From NCBI GenBank assembly GCA_964454745.1, contig CAYVUI010000005.1, positions 1-62,140 of the forward strand: a DNA stretch of 62,140 nucleotides. The letters are read 5' to 3'. The position numbers and the translations under genes were made by a program. The notes under the pieces were generated by a model. That model searched no databases and was not told the origin of the DNA. It saw only the letters and a program-made list of their open reading frames with translations. Each line of letters starts with the position of its first letter. Within the stretch, counting starts at the first letter, position 1. Origin of the DNA: CAYVUI01 sp964454745 (GTDB lineage: Bacteria; Planctomycetota; Phycisphaerae; Sedimentisphaerales; Anaerohalosphaeraceae). Below are positions 16,885 to 26,635 of the stretch, piece by piece.

Positions 16885-18021
16885 TTAGCGAAAGTTCGGT
16901 TTACGGTTTGAACCCGGCAGCTGCATCGCCCCTTTTGCGATCCTGTCGGGATTCTTCCAGGCCAGCTTGCTCTCGCCCATTTTGATAGAAAACTGCTGGT
17001 CGAGAATCTCGTCCATCTTCTCCAATTCCCTTGCGCATGCCCTGCCTTCATAGCCGTCAAAGTCAAAATCCATCCGACCATCGAGATGCACATTGAAGGC
17101 GGCCTGTTTGCCGGATGGCAATTTACCCATAAGACGAACGGTCTGTGAATCTTGCTTGTCACCATCCAAATACGGTGGCTGAACTACAAATCCCATCTTT
17201 CCAAGTGTGGTCAGAAGGCCATTCACAACCTCCCTGCGTACAGTTTCATCAAAATCTTTTTTGGATGCGGTTTCGAGCATCGCCTCAGCCTGGCGGCAGG
17301 ATTGGGACATTGCCTTGTATTGTTTGTTTTGATACTGATGTTGGGCGGTCTCGATTACAGCCTGTATCTGCTGCAATGTCTTACTGGTGGTTTCATTGAC
17401 ATCTTCATTAGCAGCTTCAAGTTTCTGTTCGACAGCCTCCAGTTCGGCGTTTGCCTGCGATTTTCGAACGGCCTGTTTTTGGTACTCCTGCTGGGTTTGC
17501 TCGAGTAGTTTGTTAAATTGTTTTTGCAAGGCCTTGCTCTGAGCGGTCGCTTTTTTGGGATCGGTTTTGATCAGCTCGGAGATTTTTTTGATCTGCGGCT
17601 GAAGTTTTCGGATTTCCGCACCAAGCAGCTGCTGCATCGAAGGGTCATGGATGTTTTTCATAAGTGCATCGGTATCACTCAATGAAGAAGCGGCCTGTTT
17701 TTTGAGATTTTCAAACCGTATCTGTTCGGCACGGACGACTACCTTTGAGAAGGCAGCATTGATCTGCTTCTGAATAGACCGGGCGGAAGAAAGTGCCGAA
17801 TCAGGTGAAGCAGAAGCCATTTGACGGGCACTCTTGATCTGAAACACAAACCCCTGACTCTGACTGCCCATCAGCTGGGCCATAACAGGGTCGCTGATGG
17901 AATTCAGTTTTTTCTGACAGGCCTTCAGCAGACCCCTTGCCTCTTTTTCCGTTTTCCTTCGCTGAATCTGCTGCTGCCGCTGCCGCCTCAGCTGTGCTTG
18001 TCTGTAACCAAATGAACTCAT
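16885..18021 (-). CDS. coiled-coil protein with C-terminal globular domain
   Basis: A 378-aa protein, Gln/Lys/Ala-rich and helical over residues 1-260, with similar helical units at DPVMAQLMGSQ and DPSMQQLLGAE. The last about 110 residues form a small mixed domain (GFVVQPPYLDG, FNVHLDGRMDFDFDGYEG). No known family recognised. It is 10 bp upstream of the Clp-like ATPase gene, so it may be that enzyme's scaffold or substrate adaptor. No transmembrane segment. Confidence 0.65.
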   Translation of the reverse strand: MSSFGYRQAQLRRQRQQQIQRRKTEKEARGLLKACQKKLNSISDPVMAQLMGSQSQGFVFQIKSARQMASASPDSALSSARSIQKQINAAFSKVVVRAEQIRFENLKKQAASSLSDTDALMKNIHDPSMQQLLGAEIRKLQPQIKKISELIKTDPKKATAQSKALQKQFNKLLEQTQQEYQKQAVRKSQANAELEAVEQKLEAANEDVNETTSKTLQQIQAVIETAQHQYQNKQYKAMSQSCRQAEAMLETASKKDFDETVRREVVNGLLTTLGKMGFVVQPPYLDGDKQDSQTVRLMGKLPSGKQAAFNVHLDGRMDFDFDGYEGRACARELEKMDEILDQQFSIKMGESKLAWKNPDRIAKGAMQLPGSNRKPNFR

Positions 18022-18048
18022 AATTTGTTTCCTTTCAAAATAGGGTTA

Positions 18049-19239
18049 TTAAATATTTAATTGACGCTTAAAGCCTATCACAGACTCTTGTTTCAACAGT
18101 GAAGGAACGATGATGTCTGACTTTTTTGTGGCTGATGTTTTGACGGAGAGTATGTCCAGTGAAATGCCCACCTGACCGTCTGCCAGAAGCAGTATTTTTT
18201 CCGAAAGACTGTGATGTTCTTCAAGAACGAGTTTTGTGATTTCTTTGTTTGAGATTCCGGGAATCTGATTCAGTAAAGTATTCGGTGCAAATACATATTT
18301 TTCAGCACAGCTACTCTTTAGAACGGCCTCTCGAACGGATTCGATTCCCAGCCAAAAGCCGTGTACTACCAGTATGTTCTTGGCAGAGCGAATGCAGTCG
18401 GCAATATGTTTCAACATTTCATCCGGTGCGATCAGCTGTCGAACATTGTTTCCCCAGGCATCGAAGCCGGTGGGTTTTAACTGCCCGATAAAGGGATTTG
18501 TCTCAACCGCTCCAATCCGGAATTGTGAATAAAATATCTGTTTGAGATCCTGTTTCTCAAACCAATCTTGTTGAGCGGCCGTACCGGTTTCCAACTCACA
18601 GCGTAGTTGACCCTCATCGTCGATCATTACGATTGCCGGCATAGATTGCCAGCTGAATGTACCGCGTTCGGGCAGCAGCGTCATATCCGACACATGGCCG
18701 GTCTGGCCGATAAAGGGTTCATCCTGGTCAGAGGCCCACTGCCTGGCCTTATCTAATCCCAGATGCTGCCGTCTGGAGGGTAGTTGATCAACAGCGATCA
18801 CCGGATGGGACGGCTGATCGTTCAGTTCAAAATAGACGAAAGGAATATGCTCAGATGTCACTGCATCAATACAGAACCTGACGCCATGTTTTTCAATGGC
18901 AGCACTGTTTTCTTCTTGCTCAGAGGAGTCGGTCTTCATCCGGCAGTGCTTAAAATTCAACGGAGCATCCTCTTCTTTGACCAAAAATCCCTGCTCAACC
19001 ATCTGCTGCAGTGTTTTTTCCAAAAATTTCGGCTCCACCAGGCCTAACTGCACCGCCGCCTGCTCTAGCGTCGGCAGGTTTTCATCAAAGACCTGATAAA
19101 TCTCAAGGATCGTCCGCTGCAGCGGATTGATATTTTTCGCCGGCAGCACATGCGCCTGGGCAAATACCAGTTCATACGGCCAGTCAATGTGTGTGGTAAA
19201 CCACTTCAGTTCAGTATCTGTCGATAAGCTTGTGGGCAT
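18049..19239 (-). CDS. winged-helix-containing protein of unknown function
   Basis: A 396-aa protein. ATG 19239 is chosen because AAGGAGGG lies about 8 nt upstream; the open frame to 19509 is antisense-free read-through inside the helicase gene. Residues about 30-95 look like a winged helix (NPLQRTILEIYQVF ... LEKTLQQMVEQGFLV). The C-terminal 120 residues alternate strands and helices (KNILVVHGFWLGIESVREAV, EKILLLADGQVGI), possibly a Rossmann-like fold. The first 29 nt overlap the helicase 3' end. Its place in the operon suggests a DNA-binding or regulatory partner of the helicase. Confidence 0.6.
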   Translation of the reverse strand: MPTSLSTDTELKWFTTHIDWPYELVFAQAHVLPAKNINPLQRTILEIYQVFDENLPTLEQAAVQLGLVEPKFLEKTLQQMVEQGFLVKEEDAPLNFKHCRMKTDSSEQEENSAAIEKHGVRFCIDAVTSEHIPFVYFELNDQPSHPVIAVDQLPSRRQHLGLDKARQWASDQDEPFIGQTGHVSDMTLLPERGTFSWQSMPAIVMIDDEGQLRCELETGTAAQQDWFEKQDLKQIFYSQFRIGAVETNPFIGQLKPTGFDAWGNNVRQLIAPDEMLKHIADCIRSAKNILVVHGFWLGIESVREAVLKSSCAEKYVFAPNTLLNQIPGISNKEITKLVLEEHHSLSEKILLLADGQVGISLDILSVKTSATKKSDIIVPSLLKQESVIGFKRQLNI

Positions 19240-22200
19240 AGCGTCGCCCTCCTTTCTGAGTAATGAGTTGATAGATCGTTTCGTAAACGGGGATTGTGTG
19301 GATCTCATTGCTGTCCATATCCGGCAGTTCAATGGTTGCCGGTCTGAAAGCGGCTGAATTTCCGATGATGACCAGCAGGTTCTGTGCCCGGGAAAAGGCG
19401 ACATTGATTCTGCGGTACTCCTTGACGAATTGGCCCAAGTGCCTATGACGCGGAGCACGAACCAGGCTGACCAACACAATCGGCATTTCCATGCCCTGAA
19501 ACTTATCAACCGTATTCGTCCGGATATCCAGACAGTCCAGTGCCTCGGGATGCTGCTGGCTCAATTGTTTGATGCGATTCCGGATCTGACCCAATTGAGC
19601 ACCGTAAAATGTTATCACCCCGACAGGCAGCCGCATGTCCACTTGCACAACATCACGTTTTTTCAGTATCGTATTTGGTGCCGCTGGACGGCGATTGACC
19701 TGAAATTTTCCCCGATTGATAATATCGGCCAGTGTTTGCGGCTGCGCATCGGGCACATGCTTTTTAAGCCAATCTTTTAGAGCCAATCCATTTTCAGCGG
19801 CTGAGACCTTAGCTGTTAACACGGGATGATACCCGCGTTTTCGGACAGCCTGGTTAAGCAGTTTCAGATTCGCCATCACCAACTCTATTTCCAGCAGGTT
19901 TACTTTTGAGCTGCCGAGCTGTTTTTCATAAAACGCTCTGCCATTGGGCGCTTTGTTCGAATCAACCCACAGGACATGTTGACCCGGTTCAAGATAGTTT
20001 CCTCCAAACCGGTCATGGATGGTCAGATGATGCTCTTTTGTTCGATTATAGGCTTTACGATCCGCAGGGCTTATTAACTGGCCGTTATAAAACGGGTTGC
20101 ACACCTGAACAATTTCGCTGTGTCCGCGGTAATTAACACGAAGGCCTTGTTTGGTATTCTCAGAAGCCTGTGTGAAAAGCCCTTCAAAATAACTGGCAGT
20201 GATCAGTTGCTTAAACCGCTCAAAATCCTCAGGTTTTATCTCGCCTTCGTCCAGTGCCTCGGTATAACTGCTCTCACGTTCCTTATACATCGGCGGCAGC
20301 TGGCGATGGTCGCCGACCAGGACCACTCGGCGGCCCAGCATCATCGGCATCAGCAGCTCAATGGGTGTTGCCTTGGAAACTTCATCGACAATGACCAGAT
20401 CAAAGGGCTTAAATTCATCGCTGTCATAAAAAGACCGCTGTCCGGTCTCCAGGCAGGTTGCCCCAACGATATTGGCCTCGGAAACATACAGTTCCTGTAA
20501 CTGCTGATTGTCCGAAGCGGACGGATGCGCCAGTAAACTGACCCATTTTTGACGGACCTTATCCCACTTCTGCTGATTGTTTATTTCGGATTGTCGCTCC
20601 TGAAGCCACTGACCCAGCTGCTGCTGCCGTTGCTCAAGGGCCTCTTTGGATAGATCCGGTACCGGCTGCGTCGCGGGCATATCGACACAGGCAGCAGGCC
20701 AGAGATCCTGCCATTGTTGATGGTTTTCAGTGATTTGCTGCCTCAGTGAATCAACTTTTTGCGAAATATTTAGTTCTTCAGTATTTAGACGATCTTTTTC
20801 TAACAGCAACTCATCCAGATGCTGTCGGTCATTGGCAGCATGGATAACGATTTCAGAAACAATAAAATCAATCCGCTCTATAGCCCGTTCAAACCCCTGT
20901 TCCAGCATCTGTCTGACAGGACCAGATGTGATTTGACAAAACGTCTTGAGCTGCGAGAGCGGCTTTTGCCATCGCAAATCCGGACTCAACGAAGCAATGA
21001 CCTCCTCCAGCGAACCCACCGATGCGGTGCCGAAGGCGGCAACCAATGCCAACTGAAATTGACGACACAGCTGCGACCAGTCCAAATGGGTCGATGAATT
21101 ATCGCCGTTACAGAAGGAAAGCATCCTTTCTACGAAAGATTCAATCTCATCCATCCTGACAATCGTCTGCCGCAGCAATCTTAAAAAACGCCAGGAATTC
21201 TGGCAGGATGTGGTCAATCCTTCAATGACAAGTTCAGTCTGAACGGAAAATACTTTCTGAATATCCGAAACCAGCTGATCAACCTGCTGCTGTAGAACTT
21301 CATCAGCGATTAATTCGGTTGACAAGGCTGTCTCGTGGTTGCTGCTGAAAAAGTTCTTTATTGCCTCCAGGGCGCGCCGGCGGCGCTGATTCAAATCAGT
21401 TGTTTCTCTGCATACAGTGATTTTTTGGTCAAGTTCATTCTTGTGTTGCAACAGTTTTTTAATGTCAGACTGACGCGCTTGAATCTGTTCGGTCATATTT
21501 GAAACCTGCTGCTGAACGGATGTTAACTGCTCTAATGCGGTCTGTGCGTGTTGAATGTTGGCACCACGCTGACGATTTTTCTGCATTTTTTGACTGCATG
21601 ATTGACGTANNNNNNNNNNACGTATCGAGCCGAACCACTCATTTAAGACATTTTCCTGCAGGAAACACCTCGCCTCCGGTTCCAGCCGGTCAGGATTGCC
21701 GTAACGCAGCGGACGCAGGGACGGATCTCGCAACAGCTTTAAAAAAGCATTATCAACAGCCGTATTGGCCTGGCTGACCAGGAGAATCCGCCATCCCTGC
21801 AGGCATCCCTGACGGCAAATTTCGGCGATACAAGCCGTTTTTCCGGTCCCGGGTGGGCCGTGCAGCAGCATCACATCCATCGCCGCCATCGCTTTTTCGA
21901 CAGCGGCTTTCTGCTGGTCATTGAGCGGAATGACCGGTTGCGTTGATTGATAGATAGGGCGAACCAGATCCGGTGAAACTGCGTTTTGAATATCAAACAG
22001 CCAGTAAGGCAGAAACCAGTTATAGCCCCGCCCTGTCAGGAACCGTTCGATGGCCTGACGCATACTGCGGATCGGTTTTAAGTCACCTCCCACCGAAGTC
22101 AACAAAAACCCTTCATCCGGTATATTTTCAGTGAGCAGCTCGTCATGCGGTTTAATCACAATGATTACCAGCTTTTGATCTTTTAAATCATGATCGGCGC

Positions 22201-23020
22201 CAACCTCAAACGGCAATTTATCCGGATCGACAAACTGGATTGTCTCCAGTTGCCCAAGGCGCTGAAGATAGACTCGAGCTCCTGCAGCAGGCTGCCAGGC
22301 ATCCGAATTCTGTGAATCGGTCAATGCAGCCGCCACCATAAACGTGTTATGACTACGTCTTAACTTATGAAGACTTTTGCGATCCTTCACCAGAAAACGG
22401 ATTTTCCCATCATCACCGGCCATGAATTTCTCATAACGATAATCCTGCTGTTTAATGAATGTCAGCTTCTGCTGCCATTCCAAACACTCCAGCCATAACT
22501 GCAGGCGCTGTCTGACCGTATCATGCGTTCGGGGTAATTGCGTCAATGCATCAAAATCGGGTTGTGTCATGCGCTGATCAGCGATCAACGTTACAAACTG
22601 CCCGGAGACATAACGCTCAAAGGGACGCGGCGGGATATGTGCTGTCAAAATGCAGCGGTCCACAACCAACGTTCCCTGTTTGCGATACGCCCCGAACACC
22701 GGCACGATCCCGTCAACAGCAAAACTGTCAGACAAAGGGCCCTCGACAGGAGGCCGGAAAATATACCGATCATATTCATCAAATGAGGCATGAGCGGCGA
22801 TCATTGTTCCGGGAAGGTCATGCGGCCAGATTCTCTCGATATAGGCCTCCAGCAGGTCCTGAGCATTCTCCAGAGACAATGCAGCTTGGTTCTCTTGCAA
22901 GAACGGAACGATCTGGTTTTCATAGTCACGGCGCCTGGACCAAAAGTCCGGACAGATCAGACTTGCTGTAATCAACGGAATCGTCGTCGGTGTTGCTGTT
23001 TGGACCAAAGGCATTGTCAA
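19211..23020 (-). CDS. large SF1 helicase, UPF1/DNA2-like, with inserted coiled-coil domain
   Basis: About 1,269 aa. Motif Q/I region: PLNDQQKAAVEKA, then Walker A GPPGTGKT (388-395). Motif II is VDEVSK (878-883) and motif III GDHRQLPP (903-910). C-terminal motifs are in TNTVDKFQGME and VAFSRAQNLLVIIGN. The order and spelling match UPF1/DNA2/SMUBP2-like SF1B helicases. About 450 residues of mostly helical sequence separate motifs I and II, including long Gln-rich coiled coil. The N-terminal 360 residues are an unassigned beta-rich region. Ten Ns at 21610-21619 fall in the insert. Such helicases unwind DNA or RNA 5' to 3'. Operon context suggests cooperation with the HerA-like ATPase or the unfoldase. 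Confidence 0.9.
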   Translation of the reverse strand: MTMPLVQTATPTTIPLITASLICPDFWSRRRDYENQIVPFLQENQAALSLENAQDLLEAYIERIWPHDLPGTMIAAHASFDEYDRYIFRPPVEGPLSDSFAVDGIVPVFGAYRKQGTLVVDRCILTAHIPPRPFERYVSGQFVTLIADQRMTQPDFDALTQLPRTHDTVRQRLQLWLECLEWQQKLTFIKQQDYRYEKFMAGDDGKIRFLVKDRKSLHKLRRSHNTFMVAAALTDSQNSDAWQPAAGARVYLQRLGQLETIQFVDPDKLPFEVGADHDLKDQKLVIIVIKPHDELLTENIPDEGFLLTSVGGDLKPIRSMRQAIERFLTGRGYNWFLPYWLFDIQNAVSPDLVRPIYQSTQPVIPLNDQQKAAVEKAMAAMDVMLLHGPPGTGKTACIAEICRQGCLQGWRILLVSQANTAVDNAFLKLLRDPSLRPLRYGNPDRLEPEARCFLQENVLNEWFGSIRXXXXRQSCSQKMQKNRQRGANIQHAQTALEQLTSVQQQVSNMTEQIQARQSDIKKLLQHKNELDQKITVCRETTDLNQRRRRALEAIKNFFSSNHETALSTELIADEVLQQQVDQLVSDIQKVFSVQTELVIEGLTTSCQNSWRFLRLLRQTIVRMDEIESFVERMLSFCNGDNSSTHLDWSQLCRQFQLALVAAFGTASVGSLEEVIASLSPDLRWQKPLSQLKTFCQITSGPVRQMLEQGFERAIERIDFIVSEIVIHAANDRQHLDELLLEKDRLNTEELNISQKVDSLRQQITENHQQWQDLWPAACVDMPATQPVPDLSKEALEQRQQQLGQWLQERQSEINNQQKWDKVRQKWVSLLAHPSASDNQQLQELYVSEANIVGATCLETGQRSFYDSDEFKPFDLVIVDEVSKATPIELLMPMMLGRRVVLVGDHRQLPPMYKERESSYTEALDEGEIKPEDFERFKQLITASYFEGLFTQASENTKQGLRVNYRGHSEIVQVCNPFYNGQLISPADRKAYNRTKEHHLTIHDRFGGNYLEPGQHVLWVDSNKAPNGRAFYEKQLGSSKVNLLEIELVMANLKLLNQAVRKRGYHPVLTAKVSAAENGLALKDWLKKHVPDAQPQTLADIINRGKFQVNRRPAAPNTILKKRDVVQVDMRLPVGVITFYGAQLGQIRNRIKQLSQQHPEALDCLDIRTNTVDKFQGMEMPIVLVSLVRAPRHRHLGQFVKEYRRINVAFSRAQNLLVIIGNSAAFRPATIELPDMDSNEIHTIPVYETIYQLITQKGGRRYAHKLIDRY

Positions 23021-23033
23021 CCTCCCTTTTTAT

Positions 23034-23333
23034 TTAACGTTTTCGGAATACTTTAATGATCAGCAGCGCCGTCACACACACAACACCCAGGCATCCCAAT
23101 AACACATACCGTTCTGGCAGCCTGACATTGAATAACTCTGGGATTTCAAGAAACTCAAAATCAATCTCCATCCCACTGGCAAACCACAAAAACAAGGCGA
23201 CCGTTAAGGGGATCCCGAGATAAAGCTCCCACCGGAAGCGAAATTCAGGCTGCTCGTCTTGCGGCTGAGGCGGCTGGGGCCGCGGAGGTTGTTGATACCG
23301 GTCATATTGATTTCTTCTTTGCATTGCACACAT
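23034..23333 (-). CDS. small two-TM membrane protein with proline-rich N-terminus
   Basis: About 99 aa, starting at ATG 23333 after GGAGAG. A Pro/Gln-rich cytoplasmic stretch (residues 12-30) is followed by two hydrophobic segments (LYLGIPLTVALFLWFA and YVLLGCLGVVCVTALLIIKVF). It lies 13 bp upstream of the helicase gene and may anchor the complex at the membrane. No homologue recognised. Confidence 0.55.
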   Translation of the reverse strand: MCAMQRRNQYDRYQQPPRPQPPQPQDEQPEFRFRWELYLGIPLTVALFLWFASGMEIDFEFLEIPELFNVRLPERYVLLGCLGVVCVTALLIIKVFRKR

Positions 23334-23495
23334 AATTGTCTCTCCTATAATAATATTCACATTTCTTACTCTAACCCCTGTGGACAGACCCCGAGCCTGT
23401 TCCAAAATATGCACCCTTGTGCTAAGGATTAAAAAACGATGACAAACAGATGACGCGGAATCGCGGCCGCTAATATATATTTGCGATATTGAAAA
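23334..23495. other. 162-bp gap inside the operon
   Basis: The largest space within the 13-gene operon. It holds no gene longer than a few codons. Part of it reads TAATAT/TATAAT-like and could hold an internal promoter for the helicase half, but nothing convincing was seen. Confidence 0.3.
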
Positions 23496-23705
23496 TTAAT
23501 CGTCCCGGTTGTTTCGCTTTAACCGGTACAAACCCCACAGAAACAGTCCCAGCATCACCAGGCCTCCGATCTCATAGGGCGTTTCAATACCGCGGCCGGA
23601 ACAAAACGGCAGGACACGGGACAGGTGAAAAATCTCACCATTGGTCATAAATGAAAAAACGGCGGCGGCGATTAAAAGAATTACTGTTAATTGAATCAGT
23701 TTCAT
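23496..23705 (-). CDS. very small two-TM membrane protein
   Basis: A 69-aa protein with an N-terminal hydrophobic segment (IQLTVILLIAAAVFSF) and a second one (GGLVMLGLFLWGLY), ending in a basic/acidic tail (RLKRNNRDD). It starts 3 bp after the HerA-like gene's stop, so it is surely in the same operon. Function unknown. Confidence 0.55.
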   Translation of the reverse strand: MKLIQLTVILLIAAAVFSFMTNGEIFHLSRVLPFCSGRGIETPYEIGGLVMLGLFLWGLYRLKRNNRDD

Positions 23706-23708
23706 GTT

Positions 23709-25808
23709 CTACTCTCCTTTCGGCATATACGTTTCAATGGTTTCATAGGCAATTTCCATACTTGATTTCAGGTGTATCATGCTCTCGGCTACATACTTTT
23801 CAATATCTTTGAGCTCTTTTGCAGTACCTGCCACAATAACCATCTTTTTGATGTCCGCACATTTCAAGCATTGCTCTATATGTGATACCACATTCTCATA
23901 AGAACTGACCGATATCTCGTAGATAACGTACCCCCCTCCCGTTGACAAGGCAACATCGACCGGATGATTTGTGCCGGGAACTTCCCATTCAAGCGCTGCC
24001 TCAAGACCCTGTTTTTCATAGAAGGCTTTGATCCATTTGGCGAAATGCCGATGAGCAGTTTTTCCCCTCCCTTTATTTCCTCGCGGCTTCGGAAGATTGA
24101 GCATCTTGTAGCCCGGTTCGGTCGGTTCCATCAACGCCAACATTCTTCTTCCGATTTGCGCATCCTCGAACTCGGCCCATTCCCGGTCTTCCATATAGAT
24201 GCGTATTTTATTTTGTACACGATAATGGATTTTACCGACCTTATCATATAGTCTCGTCACAGGGGTATAAGGGCAGTTGATCCAGTGCTTTAAAAGCTCA
24301 AGGCCGTACTGATGAAGCTGTTTTTCTTTCTCCGACTCAGATGACTCCTTAAAATCAGTTTGTTTGGACCGAACATTATTGATAAAATTCTGAATTGCTT
24401 GTATTTTGAATATATTTTCGGCCTTTATGAAAGGATGACTGTCATAGTGATGATTTAAAATACTCTCATGAGGGATGTAAAATACCTTTCCCTTGACGGC
24501 ATGCGGCCATGCTCCGATTTTCTTTACCAGACACTGTCCTTTTTGAAGGTGGCCCAGGGTAAGCTCTCCGTACGGGGGTAATGAAAGGTTTCGAGCGGCC
24601 TCCAGAGCGGCTTTGTCGTCATCAGTGCGAAAGACCATCCGCATCGTAGCATTTTCACTAATGATCCTTGAAACATTGATCAGTGATGAAGTAACAACTA
24701 CAGCGCCCAAACCCAGTTCACGGCCCTTCTTGAAAAGCTCCGATTCGGGACACATCAGGCCGCTAAAAAGCTTTTCGACCTCGGCATTGACATCGTCATC
24801 GGCTTCATCGATCACAAAAAGTATTTCAATCGAGTCGGCACGGTAAAATTGTGCCTGGCGCGTTTTCATAACCTTTACAATGAGCAGATCCACCAAAAAC
24901 TGACGCGCCCAGCTCGGTTCCATCAACGGCATCGAAATAACAATGCTCTGCCTGTCTCGGATCAGCTGCTCCAGGTCCAGTCCTTTGAAGGCACTGAATG
25001 TCGGATGAGTTGAATAGCAGAAAGTCTCAAGCTGCTGAATCAGTGATTCAGCGTAGGTATCCTTTCGACTGAATGTCTTTTTCGGCAGTGCCTTCAAAAA
25101 ATCAAGAATCGCCTTAAAATCAGGGGCAATCAGATGTTTCGAAGGCTGCGGGTTCAGCAATGAGAACAGAATACTCAGGGCCGACATCAATGTGCCCAAC
25201 GCGTATTTAAGCCCTGCCCTTGCGCAAAACAGGCTACTAATAGCAGCTATCCATGCCCTTATGGATATGCCGACCGGGGGCTCTAATGCTTCTCGAAGTG
25301 AATCCTGAACATGAAGATGCATCCAGCCGAATTTCTTTGCCAGATCCGCGTAATCGGCCCCTTTGCGGTCACAGACAATCACGACTTTTTTGTTATTCGG
25401 ATTCTTTTGATTGTAAGTGTTAATCCCATCCAATACCGCACGCACTCCGTGGGATTTGCCAAATCCTGTCAACCCTGAAACCTGAACAAATACCGGCTCA
25501 TCAAACCTGAGACCGAATTGAAGCTGTGGGTCGCCAACCAAAGTTCCAAGTGCAATATCAGGCTCTCCATTTCCGTACCATTTGTCATTTTCGGGCAGAC
25601 GATGCAAAAACTCAGGAAAATCCTTTAAATATTCAATGTCCTGATCAGCCAAATGCAGGATCGTCTTTGCCATCGAATCCGAGAGCATGCCATAATCCGC
25701 CATGATAAGATATTCGCTCCAGTCGGTTTTGCTTGGCAGCAATTCGAAACTGATATTATCGAGACCATATTGATGGATCTTTTGGATTAACATTCGAATA
25801 TGTTTCAT
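23709..25808 (-). CDS. HerA/FtsK-like DNA translocase ATPase with nuclease-like C-terminus
   Basis: 699 aa, starting at ATG 25808 after AGAAGGA. Walker A is GLTGFGKS (112-119) and Walker B is IEILFVIDEADDD (327-339). VVIVCDRKGADYADL between them matches the strand after Walker A in HerA/TraG-like ATPases. The last about 125 residues carry HPVDVALSTGGGYVIYEISVSS, resembling the D ... (D/E)-x-K strands of restriction-endonuclease folds, but Lys is replaced by Ser. HerA-type rings pump DNA in repair, conjugation and defence. Its first 53 nt overlap the zinc-finger gene upstream. A second such ATPase lies at 38564. Confidence 0.82.
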   Translation of the reverse strand: MKHIRMLIQKIHQYGLDNISFELLPSKTDWSEYLIMADYGMLSDSMAKTILHLADQDIEYLKDFPEFLHRLPENDKWYGNGEPDIALGTLVGDPQLQFGLRFDEPVFVQVSGLTGFGKSHGVRAVLDGINTYNQKNPNNKKVVIVCDRKGADYADLAKKFGWMHLHVQDSLREALEPPVGISIRAWIAAISSLFCARAGLKYALGTLMSALSILFSLLNPQPSKHLIAPDFKAILDFLKALPKKTFSRKDTYAESLIQQLETFCYSTHPTFSAFKGLDLEQLIRDRQSIVISMPLMEPSWARQFLVDLLIVKVMKTRQAQFYRADSIEILFVIDEADDDVNAEVEKLFSGLMCPESELFKKGRELGLGAVVVTSSLINVSRIISENATMRMVFRTDDDKAALEAARNLSLPPYGELTLGHLQKGQCLVKKIGAWPHAVKGKVFYIPHESILNHHYDSHPFIKAENIFKIQAIQNFINNVRSKQTDFKESSESEKEKQLHQYGLELLKHWINCPYTPVTRLYDKVGKIHYRVQNKIRIYMEDREWAEFEDAQIGRRMLALMEPTEPGYKMLNLPKPRGNKGRGKTAHRHFAKWIKAFYEKQGLEAALEWEVPGTNHPVDVALSTGGGYVIYEISVSSYENVVSHIEQCLKCADIKKMVIVAGTAKELKDIEKYVAESMIHLKSSMEIAYETIETYMPKGE

Positions 25809-26232
25809 TTGTTGATTCCTTCTTTTTGAAAAAAACGGGTGTAAAAATATTTTTAGTCTTGTGCAGACGATGACAGGCTGGACATCGCCATTTTTTATCC
25901 CGGGATGACTGCCTGCGATGCTTGGGGCAGCATAACTTGCCGCAGACGCAGAGTTTTGCCCCGGCCACTGAGACCAGTCCGTGGCTTTTGGGCTTTCTCT
26001 TTTTACGGCAGACATCGCAAACAGCAATGTGTATCGGGGGTTTTTGTAAGAACATGGATGGATTCCAGGCCAGGCCGTCCTCTAAAATGATGTTGTTGTA
26101 TTCACTGTATCTGGCCAATGAACCATCGCTTTCCCTGACCAGATATTCCTTCTGGGTGACCTCTAAAATCACATTACCTTTTCGATCCGTGATCGTCGCT
26201 ATTGTCTTGTTTTGGGTTCCGCTTTTAGCCAT
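25756..26232 (-). CDS. zinc-binding treble-clef-like protein
   Basis: 158 aa. An N-terminal beta-rich half (KGNVILEVTQKEYLV) precedes a cysteine-rich region: Cys72/75, Cys95/97, Cys101/102, His105 and Cys117/120, enough for two zinc sites in a RING- or LIM-like arrangement. The end overlaps the HerA-like gene by 53 nt. It may be a DNA- or protein-binding adaptor of that ATPase. Confidence 0.6.
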   Translation of the reverse strand: MAKSGTQNKTIATITDRKGNVILEVTQKEYLVRESDGSLARYSEYNNIILEDGLAWNPSMFLQKPPIHIAVCDVCRKKRKPKSHGLVSVAGAKLCVCGKLCCPKHRRQSSRDKKWRCPACHRLHKTKNIFTPVFFKKKESTNETYSNVNPKDPSIWSR

Positions 26233-26262
26233 AGTTAACTCTCCTGTACTTATAGAATTGAG

Positions 26263-26601
26263 TTATTCTTCCTGGTCTTGACTCGGATTTTCAGGAAGCT
26301 GAAAATCTTTTAAGGTGTTAATAATATCGAAGAACTGCGGTTTTAATGATTGTGCCAGTTTTAAGTATTCTTTTGCATACTCATCATACTTTTCTTTATC
26401 CTTCGCGATAAAAATCGAATTCAGCAAAGTAATCAGAGAAAAGATTGCCTCATGATGGATGTGGTGTAGAGCCATGCCGGAGATTTGCCCGGTTTCTTTC
26501 TTGAGATCTTCCATAAGCACGTTTTCCAGTTTTTTGGCCAGTCCCCAGCTTTGATTTTCGATATAATTCGTTGCGATTCTGTTCATTTCGATCTGATTCA
26601 T
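26263..26601 (-). CDS. small helical protein of unknown function
   Basis: 112 aa, all-helical in appearance (YIENQSWGLAKKLENVLMED, DEYAKEYLKLAQSLKPQFF). No family recognised. Spacing of 30-34 bp to both neighbours places it in the 13-gene operon. Confidence 0.5.
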   Translation of the reverse strand: MNQIEMNRIATNYIENQSWGLAKKLENVLMEDLKKETGQISGMALHHIHHEAIFSLITLLNSIFIAKDKEKYDEYAKEYLKLAQSLKPQFFDIINTLKDFQLPENPSQDQEE

Positions 26602-26635
26602 TTTAAATCTCCTGTAAAATGTGGTTAATTTTTAC

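Noticed and set aside
18049..19509. Longer 486-codon form of the winged-helix protein
   Set aside because: The first 90 codons lie wholly within the helicase gene and lack family-like sequence; a strong ribosome site precedes ATG 19239.
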